Positions 7,564-16,173 of a stretch of DNA of 64,000 bases are shown piece by piece. Numbering within the stretch: the first letter of the stretch is position 1; the number at the start of each line of letters is the position of its first letter. Source of the DNA: Devosia sediminis (GTDB lineage Bacteria; Pseudomonadota; Alphaproteobacteria; Rhizobiales; Devosiaceae); the NCBI RefSeq assembly GCF_016411825.1, contig NZ_JAEKMH010000003.1:434001-498000 (forward strand). The letters run 5' to 3'. The notes beneath the pieces are model-generated. The model was not told the origin of the DNA, did not search any database, and was given only the letters and a program-made list of their open reading frames with translations. Made by a program: the position numbers and the translations under genes.

Positions 7564-9822
7564 ATGCAGGACGATCTTTATGGCGCCATTGTCATCAGAG
7601 GGGCGCGCGAGAACAATTTGAAGAATGTCTCGCTCGATATTCCCAAGCGGCGCATCACTGTGTTTACCGGCGTCTCCGGCTCGGGAAAGTCGTCGCTGGT
7701 CTTCGGCACCATCGCGGCTGAATCGCAGCGGCTGATCAACGAGACCTATCCGGCCTTCGTGCAGCAATTCATGCCCAGCTATGGCCAGCCCGATGCCGAC
7801 CAGCTCGAAAATATCTCGGCGGCCATCATCGTCGACCAGCAGAGGCTCGGCGGCAATTCGCGCTCGACCGTGGCGACGGTGACAGATGCGGCGCAGATGC
7901 TGCGCGTGCTGTTTTCGCGTCTGGCGGAACCCAAGCTCGGTCCGCCGGGGCTTTATTCCTACAACGATCCACGCGGCAAGTGCCCCGACTGCGAAGGCAT
8001 TGGCCAGGTCGCGGCCATGGACATGTCGGCTGTGGTGGATGAGAGCAAGTCGCTCAACGAGGGCGCGCTGCTGCCCAAGGATTTCGCCCGCGAAAGCTGG
8101 TGGTGGGAAATCTTCGCCAATTCCGGCCTCTTCGACATGGACAAGCCGGTCAAGGATTATACCGAGGAAGAGCGGCACAACCTCTTCCACCTCAATGACG
8201 GGCGCAAGATCAAGGTCGGCAAGATCGGCCTCACCTATGAGGGCGTGGTCTCGCGGTTGAAATCCGGGCTCGGCTCGAAGGATCCCGAAAGCCTGCAGCC
8301 CCATGTGCTGCGCGAATACGAGAAGATCTTTACCCGGGCCGTCTGTCCCGCCTGCCACGGCACCCGCCTCAATGCGGCAGCGCGCGGCAGCCTCGTCAAC
8401 GGCAAATCCATTGCCGAGCTTTCGGCCATGCAGGTATCCGATCTCGCCGTCTTCATCCGCGCGCTTCAGGCGCCGCAGGTCGGCCCGATGCTCGAGGCGC
8501 TGGCGCTGCGGCTCGAAAACCTCGTCACCATCGGGCTTGGTTATTTGAGCCTCGATCGCGAAAGCTCGACCCTTTCGGGCGGTGAATCGCAGCGCGTGAA
8601 GATGGTGCGGCATCTTGGGTCGTCGCTCACCGACATCACTTACGTCTTCGACGAGCCTTCGGTCGGCCTTCATCCGCATGATGTGGGGAGCCTCGCCACG
8701 CTGATGACGCAGCTCCGCGACAAGGGCAATACGGTACTGATCGTCGAGCACAAGCCCGACATGATTGCCATTGCCGACCATGTGGTCGACATGGGCCCGC
8801 TGGCCGGATCGCGCGGCGGCGAAGTCGTCTATGAGGGTGATTTTCAGGGACTGCTGTCCTCGGGCACGCTGACCGGCAAGCACATGATGAAGCACCAGGC
8901 GATCAAGACACACGTGCGCCAGCCCGCAGGCGAGCCGCTGCGGATCGAGCACGGCACGATCAACAATCTGCAGGATGTGAGCGTCGACATTCCGCGTGGC
9001 GTGCTGACGGTGGTGAGCGGTGTCGCCGGATCGGGCAAATCCAGCCTGATCCAGGGGTGCCTGCCCAAGGCCTATCCCGAAACCATCATTATCGACCAGA
9101 ACCTGGCGCGCGGCTCGCGCCGGTCCAACACCGCCACCTATACCGGCATTCTCGATGGCGTGCGCAAGGCCTTCGCCAAGGAGAATGGGGTGGAGGCCGC
9201 GCTGTTTTCCGCCAATTCCAAGGGCGCCTGTCCGGACTGCAACGGCCTCGGCGTCATCTATACCGATCTCGCCCATCTCGATCCGATGGTGACCACCTGC
9301 GAAACCTGCGAAGGCAAGCGCTTCCTGCCCGAAGTGCTGGAACATAAGCTGCGCGGCAAGTCGATCAGCGATGTCTACGAGATGAGCATCGAGGAGGCCG
9401 CCACCTATTTCACCGAGGCGCCGCTCAAGAAGATCGTCCAGGGCCTGGTCGATGTCGGCCTCGGCTATCTCACCCTCGGTCAGCCGCTCTCGACCCTCTC
9501 GGGTGGTGAAAGGCAGCGCCTGAAACTCGCGGCGGAGCTGGGCAGACAGGGCAATATCTACGTGCTCGACGAACCGACAACGGGCCTGCACATGAATGAC
9601 GTGGATACGCTGATCGGCCTTTTCGACCGGCTGGTGGACGCCGGCTCGACCGTCATCGTCATCGAGCACAATCTCGATGTCATTTCGCGGGCGGATTGGG
9701 TGATCGATATGGGACCGGGCGCCGGACACGACGGCGGCACGGTGCAGTTCGAAGGCGTGCCCGGGGAGTTGGTCAAAGCCAAAGGGTCGTTGACAGGGCA
9801 GTATTTGGCGCGACGCACCTGA
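7564..9822 (+). CDS. UvrA-like ABC ATPase (UvrA2/DrrC type)
   Basis: A 752-residue protein with tandem ABC modules. Walker A motifs are at about 36-43 (GVSGSGKSS) and 485-492 (GVAGSGKSS), with LSGGE signatures near 336 and 645. Zinc-finger cysteine pairs are visible (CPDC near 139, CPAC near 261, CPDC near 556, CETC near 579). Canonical UvrA is about 940 residues, so the UvrB-interacting region is probably reduced, as in UvrA2 and the daunorubicin-resistance protein DrrC. Its position behind a DrrAB-like exporter suggests protection of DNA from an intercalating compound. The start at 7564 is preferred; 7531 is possible. Confidence 0.9.
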   Translation: MQDDLYGAIVIRGARENNLKNVSLDIPKRRITVFTGVSGSGKSSLVFGTIAAESQRLINETYPAFVQQFMPSYGQPDADQLENISAAIIVDQQRLGGNSRSTVATVTDAAQMLRVLFSRLAEPKLGPPGLYSYNDPRGKCPDCEGIGQVAAMDMSAVVDESKSLNEGALLPKDFARESWWWEIFANSGLFDMDKPVKDYTEEERHNLFHLNDGRKIKVGKIGLTYEGVVSRLKSGLGSKDPESLQPHVLREYEKIFTRAVCPACHGTRLNAAARGSLVNGKSIAELSAMQVSDLAVFIRALQAPQVGPMLEALALRLENLVTIGLGYLSLDRESSTLSGGESQRVKMVRHLGSSLTDITYVFDEPSVGLHPHDVGSLATLMTQLRDKGNTVLIVEHKPDMIAIADHVVDMGPLAGSRGGEVVYEGDFQGLLSSGTLTGKHMMKHQAIKTHVRQPAGEPLRIEHGTINNLQDVSVDIPRGVLTVVSGVAGSGKSSLIQGCLPKAYPETIIIDQNLARGSRRSNTATYTGILDGVRKAFAKENGVEAALFSANSKGACPDCNGLGVIYTDLAHLDPMVTTCETCEGKRFLPEVLEHKLRGKSISDVYEMSIEEAATYFTEAPLKKIVQGLVDVGLGYLTLGQPLSTLSGGERQRLKLAAELGRQGNIYVLDEPTTGLHMNDVDTLIGLFDRLVDAGSTVIVIEHNLDVISRADWVIDMGPGAGHDGGTVQFEGVPGELVKAKGSLTGQYLARRT

Positions 9823-10180
9823 ACCCTGCACCCCTGTTCATCGTCACCACCGAGCTTGTCCCGCTGGTCCATCTTCTGTCGCCGCATGGATTGCCCGGTC
9901 AAGCCGGGCAATGACGAAGTGTGGGAGGGGCGGAGAGGAATTACGGCCTCCCAACCCACCGCACCGCCCTCGGGCTTGACCCGAGGGCCGCTCGTCACAC
10001 CCGCAAGGTTCCTGTTCTGAGTGGTCCTCGGGTCAAGCCCGAGGACGGCACGGTGGATGGGAATGTCGCGGCGCACCTGAACCGTGCAACCCTTGTTCAT
10101 CGTCACCACCGGGCTTGTCCCGGTGGTCCATCTTGCTTTGCGGCATGGATTGCCCGGTCAAGCCGGGCAATGACGAAGGA
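9816..10180. repeat. Tandem duplication of a gene-end/hairpin segment
   Basis: The segment starting at 9816, which includes the last codons of the UvrA-like gene (GCACCTGAACC), is repeated about 258 bp downstream from 10074. Both copies continue through TGTTCATCGTCACCACC and end in the ATTGCCCGG hairpin (9890-9912 and 10149-10171). Between them lies an inverted pair of CCTCGGG-type palindromes (9966-10054). No gene is visible between 9823 and 10494; the stretch is repeats only. Confidence 0.7.
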
Positions 10181-10283
10181 TGGGAGGGGCCGGTGTGAAT
10201 GAAGCCCTTCCAAACTCACCGTCCCGCCCTCGGGCTCGACCCGAGTACAGCACGGTGGATGGGCTTATTTTGGAGAATTGGCT

Positions 10284-10470
10284 CCTTCCCACCCTCCGCC
10301 TTGAGGGGAGGGTAGCGGCGCTAGACCGGTACGGTCGTAGCAAAGCTGGGGAGGGGGTGTCGAAGCCTGGACGGCTCGCAGCCTCTCGGATGAACTCACC
10401 ACCCCACCCTAGTTGCGCTAGGCTGCTCCGCAGCCAGCTTCACTACCCTCCTCTCAAGGGGGAGGGTGGA
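10284..10470. repeat. Type A palindromic repeat unit, long form
   Basis: Left end: CCACCCTCCGCCTTGAGGGG and GGTAGCGGCG. Right end: CTACCCTCCTCTCAAGGGG. They frame an imperfect palindrome of about 185 bp with the AGCTGGGGAGGG block inside. It belongs to the same family as 1141-1270. It ends about 25 bp before the stop codon of the AraC-type gene and could terminate transcription from either side. Confidence 0.65.
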
Positions 10471-10494
10471 TGGAGCCGCGATAGCAATATCAAC

Positions 10495-11376
10495 CTAGGG
10501 CCAGGCCGCATACGATCCCCCATCCCGCACCTGGTTGATCGCCGCATCGAGCCGGTACTGTCGCGGCGATTTTCCGCTGAGGCGCTTGAAAAAACGGGAA
10601 AAATAGGCGGGGTCGTCGAAGCCGAGATGGGCCGAGACTTCCGAAATCTGCAGGCCGGAATTTTCCATCATCTGCCGCGCTTCGGCAAAGAGGCGGGCAT
10701 GGATCAGCGCCAGGGGCGTCTGCCCGGTGGCGCGCTGCACGGCGCTGGTCAGCCGGTCGACACTGACGCCCAGATAGCGCGCATAGCTGGCCACCGTCCA
10801 ATGGCTGCGCATCTGCAGGTCGACGGTGGACAGGAAGTTGCTGACAATAGTCCGCGGCGCGGGGCGGGCCTGTGCCGGCGCCAGGTCGGAACTGCGCCAG
10901 AGGAGGATTGCGACGATGGCGAGCTGGTGCCGCACCATGTCCTCCGAGCCCGAGGCGCTGGCACGCAATTCCTCGGTCATGAGGGCAAAGAGCGTGGCGA
11001 GGCGCGCCGCCACGTCGCGCTCGATGCGGGTGCCCAGTTGCGGGCGAAGCGCGAAGCGGCGCATGTCTTCGGCCATGTGGCCGGGAAGGGCAATCTGCCC
11101 GAGGGCCGCGTCCGATATGGTGAGCCAGGCGCCGCGCGACCCGGCCAGCAGCATCAGCTCGGCCCGCTGCCCGGCGGGAATCCAGATGAGGTTGGGAGCC
11201 TGCAACGGCGTCGCCTCCGCGCCGGTCATCACTGTGCCCGAGCCGGCAATAAGCACAAAGACGCAGTTCTGGCCGCCCGGCAGGGTCCAGCGGGCGGTAT
11301 CGAGCGTAGTGGAAATGACCTGCCCATCAAGCTCGCGCGCCAGCTCCACGATCGGCCGAAGGCTGCTGTTATTCAT
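10495..11376 (-). CDS. AraC-family transcriptional regulator
   Basis: A 293-residue regulator with an N-terminal sensing domain and a C-terminal double helix-turn-helix over roughly residues 190-285. The second AraC signature ends in FSRFFKRLSGKSPRQYR. A GGAGGG ribosome site lies 9 nt before the ATG. It is divergent from the Liv-type transporter operon, across 164 bp, and is the obvious candidate to activate it. The effector is unknown but may be an aromatic aldehyde or acid, given the dehydrogenases at the end of that operon. Confidence 0.88.
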   Translation of the reverse strand: MNNSSLRPIVELARELDGQVISTTLDTARWTLPGGQNCVFVLIAGSGTVMTGAEATPLQAPNLIWIPAGQRAELMLLAGSRGAWLTISDAALGQIALPGHMAEDMRRFALRPQLGTRIERDVAARLATLFALMTEELRASASGSEDMVRHQLAIVAILLWRSSDLAPAQARPAPRTIVSNFLSTVDLQMRSHWTVASYARYLGVSVDRLTSAVQRATGQTPLALIHARLFAEARQMMENSGLQISEVSAHLGFDDPAYFSRFFKRLSGKSPRQYRLDAAINQVRDGGSYAAWP

Positions 11377-11540
11377 TTAGCGCATTTCCCTCCATCACTG
11401 CGGTAAAAGTACAAGTTTCTCCGCAAAAAGTCTATTCGTGATTGGCCGTTTCCGCATGTAGCGTTGGTCCAGTAGCCGGAGAACAGTCGAAGACGTCCCG
11501 GCTTGGCTGGCCCGCTTGGAGGGCCCAGAGGAGGAACCCA

Positions 11541-12770
11541 ATGACTGTGTTTTCCCGCAGGTCCGTCCTGCGCGCCATCGGCCTTGCCGCGACCCTGCTG
11601 GCCGGCGTCGGCACTGCCGCCGTTTCCGCTCAGGACCGCACCTCGGTCAAGATCGGCTATGCCATTTCCAAGACCGGTGCCAATGCCGGCGGCGCCGGCA
11701 TCACCACGCTGCCCAATTATCAGCTCTGGGTGCACGAGGTGAACGAAGCCGGCGGCCTCGAAATGCCCGATGGCAGCCGCCTCCCCATCGAAGTGCTCGA
11801 ATATGACGACCGCTCTTCCTCCGAGGAAGTGGTGCGCGCCGTCGAGCGCCTCGCAACCCAGGACCAGGTCGATTTCATCCTCGTGCCCTGGGGCACGGGC
11901 TTCAACCTGGCGGTGGCACCGCTGTTCGATCGCTTCGGCTATCCCCAGCTCGCGGTGTCGGCCGTGACCGACAAGGCCCCCGAATTCGTCCAGCGCTGGA
12001 AGAAGAGTTTCTGGCTGCTCGGCGGCGGCCATGACTATACCGAGGCGCTCTCGAAAATCCTGCTCGACCAGCAGGCCGCCGGCACCATCAACGGCGATGT
12101 CGCGGTGATCTCGGTGGCCGACGGTTTTGGTATCGACCTCATCACCGCGGCCCGCCAGTCCTTTGCCGATGCCGGGCTCAATATGGTCTACGATGTGACC
12201 TATCCGGTCGGCACCACCGACTTCACGCCCATGCTCAACGAAGCCGCCGCTTCGGGCGCCGACACCTTCGTCGCCTTCTCCTATCCGCCCGACACTTTCG
12301 CCCTGACCCAGCAGGCCCAGGTCGCGGCCTTCAATCCCAAGGTGCTCTACCTCGGCGTCGGCACCGGCTTCCCGGTCTACCAAGCCAATAATGGCGACAA
12401 GATCGAAGGCATCATGAGCCTCGGCGGCATCGACGTGAACAATGAAGCGGTTATGGACTACCGCGCCCGCCACGAGGAATTCATCGGCCAGGCGCCGGAC
12501 TGGTGGGGTTCGGTGATCACCTATGCGAGCCTGCAGATGCTCGAAGAGGCGATCAAGCGCCATGGTCTCGACCGCGAGGCAGTCTCCGCGGAATTGTCCA
12601 CCGGCACGTTCGACACGGTGCTGGGCGAAACCAAGCTCGAGGACAACCAGCTCCGCCAGCTCTGGTTCGGCGGCCAGTGGCAGAACGGCAATTTCGTCGC
12701 CGTGGCCCCGTCCGACCGCGAAGGCGCCTCGGCCCCGATCCTGCCCAAGGCCCCCTGGCCGGCGCAGTAA
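11541..12770 (+). CDS. Liv-type ABC transporter substrate-binding protein
   Basis: A 409-residue periplasmic binding protein of the branched-chain amino acid/amide family. The N-terminus (SRRSVLRAIG, then a hydrophobic stretch ending AVSAQ) looks like a twin-arginine signal peptide. The mature part starts with a KIGYAISKTGANAGG segment typical of LivJ/LivK folds. A GGAGGA site precedes the ATG at 11541; the frame is open further upstream. It begins a six- or seven-gene operon with two permeases, two ATPases and two dehydrogenases. Related proteins in other alphaproteobacteria bind lignin-derived aromatics, so an aromatic ligand is plausible but unproven. Confidence 0.9.
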   Translation: MTVFSRRSVLRAIGLAATLLAGVGTAAVSAQDRTSVKIGYAISKTGANAGGAGITTLPNYQLWVHEVNEAGGLEMPDGSRLPIEVLEYDDRSSSEEVVRAVERLATQDQVDFILVPWGTGFNLAVAPLFDRFGYPQLAVSAVTDKAPEFVQRWKKSFWLLGGGHDYTEALSKILLDQQAAGTINGDVAVISVADGFGIDLITAARQSFADAGLNMVYDVTYPVGTTDFTPMLNEAAASGADTFVAFSYPPDTFALTQQAQVAAFNPKVLYLGVGTGFPVYQANNGDKIEGIMSLGGIDVNNEAVMDYRARHEEFIGQAPDWWGSVITYASLQMLEEAIKRHGLDREAVSAELSTGTFDTVLGETKLEDNQLRQLWFGGQWQNGNFVAVAPSDREGASAPILPKAPWPAQ

Positions 12771-12780
12771 TATACCTTAT

Positions 12781-12877
12781 ACCCCCACCCCACCCCTCCC
12801 CCTGATAGGGGGAGGGAGCCAAGCCGGTGCATCTCTTCTCCTCATCCACCTTCTTCAGGGGGAGGTCGGGTGGGGGT
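12781..12877. repeat. CCCCCACCC...GGGTGGGGG palindromic repeat
   Basis: The two ends (ACCCCCACCCCACCCCTCCC and GGAGGTCGGGTGGGGGTG) are inverted copies around an inner CCCTCCCCCTGATAGGGGG hairpin. The whole unit can fold into one long stem. It separates the binding-protein gene from the first permease, the position where differential expression hairpins are common. Confidence 0.65.
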
Positions 12878-12909
12878 GATCCTGGCCGACGGCAGCGGAG
12901 AAGGACAAA

Positions 12910-13782
12910 ATGCTCTCGACACTGATAACCGGGCTGGTGCTGGGCGGCACCTATGCGCTGGTTGCCATGGGGCTGACGCTTCAATACGGCATCTCGCGCA
13001 TCATGAACCTCGCCTATGGCGAGACGCTGATTTTCGCCGCCTTTGCCGCCTTCCTGCTGTTCACCACCTTCGGCATCAACCCGATCCTCGGGCTGGTCAT
13101 CATTCTGCCCGTGGCCTTTGCAGTGGGCTATGTGATCTACGGCGTGATGATGCAGCCGCTGGTCACCCGCTCGAAAAAGAGCGGCACGCTGGAAGTGGAT
13201 TCGATCCTCGCCACCTTTGGCCTCTTATTCGTCATCCAGGGCGTCATGCTGGTCGCCTTCGGCTCGAACTATACGAGTTACAATTATCTCAATGTCGGCA
13301 TCAACGTGCTGGGAGCCAATATCGCCGCCAACAGGCTCCTGGCCTTTGCCCTTGCCGTTATCATCGGCGCGACCCTGTTCTATGTGCTGACCCGCACCCG
13401 CTGGGGCACGACGATCCGCGCCATTGCGGTCAATCCCAATGCCGCGCCGCTGGTGGGCATCGACGTCAACCGGACGGCCCGCTTCGCCTTCGCTTTGGGC
13501 ACCATGCTGGCCGCCTCGGGCGGCGTGATGATCTCGATGTACCAGACCTTCAACGCCTCGATGGGCGTGGTCTTCACCATGAAGGCGCTGGTCATCGTCA
13601 TCATGGGGGGCCTCGGCAACCTCATGGGCGCGCTGGTGGCGGGGCTGCTGCTGGGCGTCGTCGAAACACTGGTGGCCACCTATGTCGATCCGGGCCTGAC
13701 GCTCGCCGCCACCTATCTCATCTTCCTCGCCGTGCTCCTCTGGAAGCCTGCGGGTCTCTTCGGAAAGGCTGCCGGACGATGA
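12910..13782 (+). CDS. livH: Liv-type ABC permease (LivH)
   Basis: A 290-residue, highly hydrophobic permease. It opens with the conserved LVLGGTYALVAMGLTLQYG motif near residues 8-26, typical of LivH. The family loop RAIAVNPNAAPLVGIDVNR lies near 173-191. It forms the translocation pore with the LivM-type protein that follows with a 4-bp ATGA overlap. A GGAGAAGGAC sequence precedes the ATG. The substrate is shared with the binding protein and is unknown. Confidence 0.9.
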   Translation: MLSTLITGLVLGGTYALVAMGLTLQYGISRIMNLAYGETLIFAAFAAFLLFTTFGINPILGLVIILPVAFAVGYVIYGVMMQPLVTRSKKSGTLEVDSILATFGLLFVIQGVMLVAFGSNYTSYNYLNVGINVLGANIAANRLLAFALAVIIGATLFYVLTRTRWGTTIRAIAVNPNAAPLVGIDVNRTARFAFALGTMLAASGGVMISMYQTFNASMGVVFTMKALVIVIMGGLGNLMGALVAGLLLGVVETLVATYVDPGLTLAATYLIFLAVLLWKPAGLFGKAAGR

Positions 13783-14711
13783 CCCGCACCATTCTTGGTT
13801 TCGCTCTGGTGGCCCTCGGCCTTGCCGCTCTCGCCTGGCTGCCGACCCAGGTCGGCGCCTATGGCGTGGGGCTGCTGCTCGGCATGACCGGCTATGTCGT
13901 CCTCGCCAGCGCATGGGCGCTGTTCTCCGGTCCCACGCGCTATGTGTCGCTGGCGACGGTCGCCTTCTTCGGCATCGGCGCCTATACGGTCGCGGTATTG
14001 AGCGAGACGCTGCCCTATTGGGCGGTGCTGCTGGTGGCCGCCGGCATCGGCCTCGCCGTGGCGCTGGTCGTCGGGCTCGCGACGCTTCGTCTCGCCGGGG
14101 TCTATTTCGTGATCTTCACCTTCGGCTTGGCTGAACTCATCCGCCAGCTCGTCACCTGGTACGAGGTCAATGTCACCGGCACGCTGGGCCGCTACATTTT
14201 TCTGCCCATCAGCCCCGAACAGATCTACTGGCAATTGCTGGCACTGGCCGCCCTGACCATCGGCATCGGCTGGCTGATTGCCCGATCGCGGCTCGGGCTG
14301 GCGCTCAAGGTCATCGGCGATGACGAAACTGTCGCCGCCCATACCGGCATCGATATATCAGGCGTAAAACTGGCGCTTTTCGCGGTCAGCGCCACCATCA
14401 TCACCCTGGTGGGCGCCATCCAGGCGCCACGTTGGACCTATGTCGAGCCGTCCATCGTCTTCAACCCGACGATCTCCTTCCTGACGCTGATCATGGCCCT
14501 CCTGGGCGGCGCCAACCGGCTCTGGGGTCCGGCGCTCGGGGCGATCCCGCTGTTCCTCCTGTTCGAATGGCTCAGCGCCAATTTCCCCTCCCACTATTCG
14601 ATCATCCTGGGGCTCATGTTCATCGCCATCGTCTTCGTGGTACCGCGCGGCGTCCTGGCCGGGGTCGAGGACCTCTGGAAACGCCTCAGGCGCAAGGGGG
14701 AGGCCGCCTGA
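13779..14711 (+). CDS. livM: Liv-type ABC permease (LivM)
   Basis: A 310-residue membrane permease with the LivM signature loop (LALKVIGDDETVAAHTGI near residues 168-185) and the LMALLGGANRLWGPALGA segment near 236-253. It starts at an ATG overlapping livH by 4 bp and ends overlapping the ATPase start, so translation is coupled through the operon. A longer frame beginning at 12870 passes through livH out of frame and is not the gene. Confidence 0.9.
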   Translation: MTRTILGFALVALGLAALAWLPTQVGAYGVGLLLGMTGYVVLASAWALFSGPTRYVSLATVAFFGIGAYTVAVLSETLPYWAVLLVAAGIGLAVALVVGLATLRLAGVYFVIFTFGLAELIRQLVTWYEVNVTGTLGRYIFLPISPEQIYWQLLALAALTIGIGWLIARSRLGLALKVIGDDETVAAHTGIDISGVKLALFAVSATIITLVGAIQAPRWTYVEPSIVFNPTISFLTLIMALLGGANRLWGPALGAIPLFLLFEWLSANFPSHYSIILGLMFIAIVFVVPRGVLAGVEDLWKRLRRKGEAA

Positions 14712-15439
14712 TGACCACGCTTCTCAAAATCCAGAACCTCAAAAAGCAGTTCGGTGGTTTGACCGCCGTCAACGATGTCAGCTTTTCGGTGGCCGAAGGC
14801 GAAACGGTTGCCCTCCTGGGCCCCAATGGCTCGGGCAAGACCACCGTCATCAACATGATCTCGGGTGCCTTTGCGCCGACCTCGGGGCGCATCGTGCTGG
14901 CGGGCGAGAACATTGCCGGGCTCGCACCCAATCGCATTGCCCACAAGGGCATCGCCCGGACCTTCCAGCTGGTTCGCATCCTGCCTTCGCTTTCGGTGGC
15001 CGAGAACGTCATGGCGGCTTTGGCATTCCGGCCGAACCATCTGTGGGGCACCGAGGCCCGCGACCGGGCGGAACACCTGCTGCTCGAGGTTGGGCTGGGC
15101 GGTCGTGGCCACGAACATGCCAACGACCTCACCTATATCGACCAGAAGCGCATGGAGCTGGCCCGGGCGCTGGCCGCCGAGCCGCGGCTCTTGCTTCTCG
15201 ACGAGTGGCTCTCCGGCCTCAACCCGACCGAGCTGGGGGTCGGCATCGACCTCATCACCTCGCTGGGGCAACGTGGCATGACCATCCTCCTGGTCGAGCA
15301 CATCATGGAAGCGGTGCGCGCGCTCTGCAGCCGCGCCGTGGTCATGAATGTCGGCACCAAGATCGCCGATGGGCCGACGGCGGATGTGCTGGCCGACCCG
15401 GCCGTGATCGTCGCTTACCTGGGAGACGGCCATGCTTGA
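14711..15439 (+). CDS. livG: Liv-type ABC ATPase (LivG)
   Basis: A 242-residue ATPase with Walker A GPNGSGKTT near residues 37-45 and the LivG-specific RTFQLVRILPSLSVAENVM segment near 86-104. The normal LSGGQ signature is replaced by a degenerate stretch, LTYIDQKRMELARAL near 141-155, and Walker B is LLLLDEWLSGL. The unusual signature (YIDQK) is worth noting but is seen in some members of the aromatic Liv subgroup as I recall it. It overlaps livM by 1 bp and livF by 8 bp. Confidence 0.88.
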   Translation: MTTLLKIQNLKKQFGGLTAVNDVSFSVAEGETVALLGPNGSGKTTVINMISGAFAPTSGRIVLAGENIAGLAPNRIAHKGIARTFQLVRILPSLSVAENVMAALAFRPNHLWGTEARDRAEHLLLEVGLGGRGHEHANDLTYIDQKRMELARALAAEPRLLLLDEWLSGLNPTELGVGIDLITSLGQRGMTILLVEHIMEAVRALCSRAVVMNVGTKIADGPTADVLADPAVIVAYLGDGHA

Positions 15440-16148
15440 AATCGGCAACCTCTCGCTGCGCTATGGACGGCACCTGGCACTCAACCAGGTCTCGCTGCGC
15501 ATCGCCGAAGGCGAAACCGTGGTCATCCTCGGGGCCAATGGCGCCGGAAAATCCTCGCTGCTCAAGGCCATTGCCGGCCTTGCGCGGACGGAAGCGGGGT
15601 CTGTCGTGACCCTGGACGGACAATCGATCCTGGGCACCAAGGCTCATCTCATCCCCGAGGCCGGCATTGCGCTGGTGCCGGAGGGACGAGGCGTCTTTGG
15701 TGACCTGACAGTCGAGGAAAACCTCACCCTTGGCGCCAATCCCAAGCGGGCCCGTGCCGGCGAGAGCAGCCGTCACGCCCTGATCTACGATCTGTTCCCC
15801 CGGCTCGCCGAACGCAAGAGCCAGCTCGTGCGCACCATGTCGGGCGGCGAGCAGCAGATGGTGGCCATCGGGCGGGCGCTGATGAGCAATCCGCGCTTCC
15901 TGATGCTGGACGAGCCCAGCCTCGGGCTGGCGCCAATCGTCGTCACCGAATTGTTCGGCGCCTTGCGGCGCGTCAAGCAAACCGGCGTCGGCCTCTTGCT
16001 TGTCGAACAGAATGTGTCGATCTCCCTCTCGATTTCCGATCGCGGCTACCTCATGGAGGCCGGGCGCATCACCGGCGAGAATTCGGCCGAGGCGCTCCGC
16101 ACCGACAAGGCCGTGCAACAGGCATTTCTGGGCGGCTCAGCCGCCTGA
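15432..16148 (+). CDS. livF: Liv-type ABC ATPase (LivF)
   Basis: A 238-residue ATPase with Walker A GANGAGKSS near 36-44, signature MSGGEQQMVAIGRALM near 136-151 and Walker B LMLDEPSLGLAP near 157-168, all canonical for LivF. It completes the importer. The aldehyde dehydrogenase gene starts 25 bp downstream after an AAGGAGA site, so transport and oxidation appear to be co-expressed. Confidence 0.92.
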   Translation: MLEIGNLSLRYGRHLALNQVSLRIAEGETVVILGANGAGKSSLLKAIAGLARTEAGSVVTLDGQSILGTKAHLIPEAGIALVPEGRGVFGDLTVEENLTLGANPKRARAGESSRHALIYDLFPRLAERKSQLVRTMSGGEQQMVAIGRALMSNPRFLMLDEPSLGLAPIVVTELFGALRRVKQTGVGLLLVEQNVSISLSISDRGYLMEAGRITGENSAEALRTDKAVQQAFLGGSAA

Positions 16149-16173
16149 TCAAGGACAATAAAGGAGAAGAGCC

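Noticed and set aside
7438..9831. A 797-codon minus-strand open frame antisense to the UvrA-like gene
   Set aside because: It is a high-GC shadow: the plus-strand frame has clear Walker, signature and zinc motifs, and the antisense product has no recognisable domain.
10180..11406. A 408-codon plus-strand frame over the AraC gene
   Set aside because: It runs through the intergenic repeat and opposite a well-conserved regulator; there is no ribosome site or family similarity.
12870..13778. Upstream extension of the livM frame
   Set aside because: It overlaps livH out of frame; livM begins at 13779 with an ATGA overlap.
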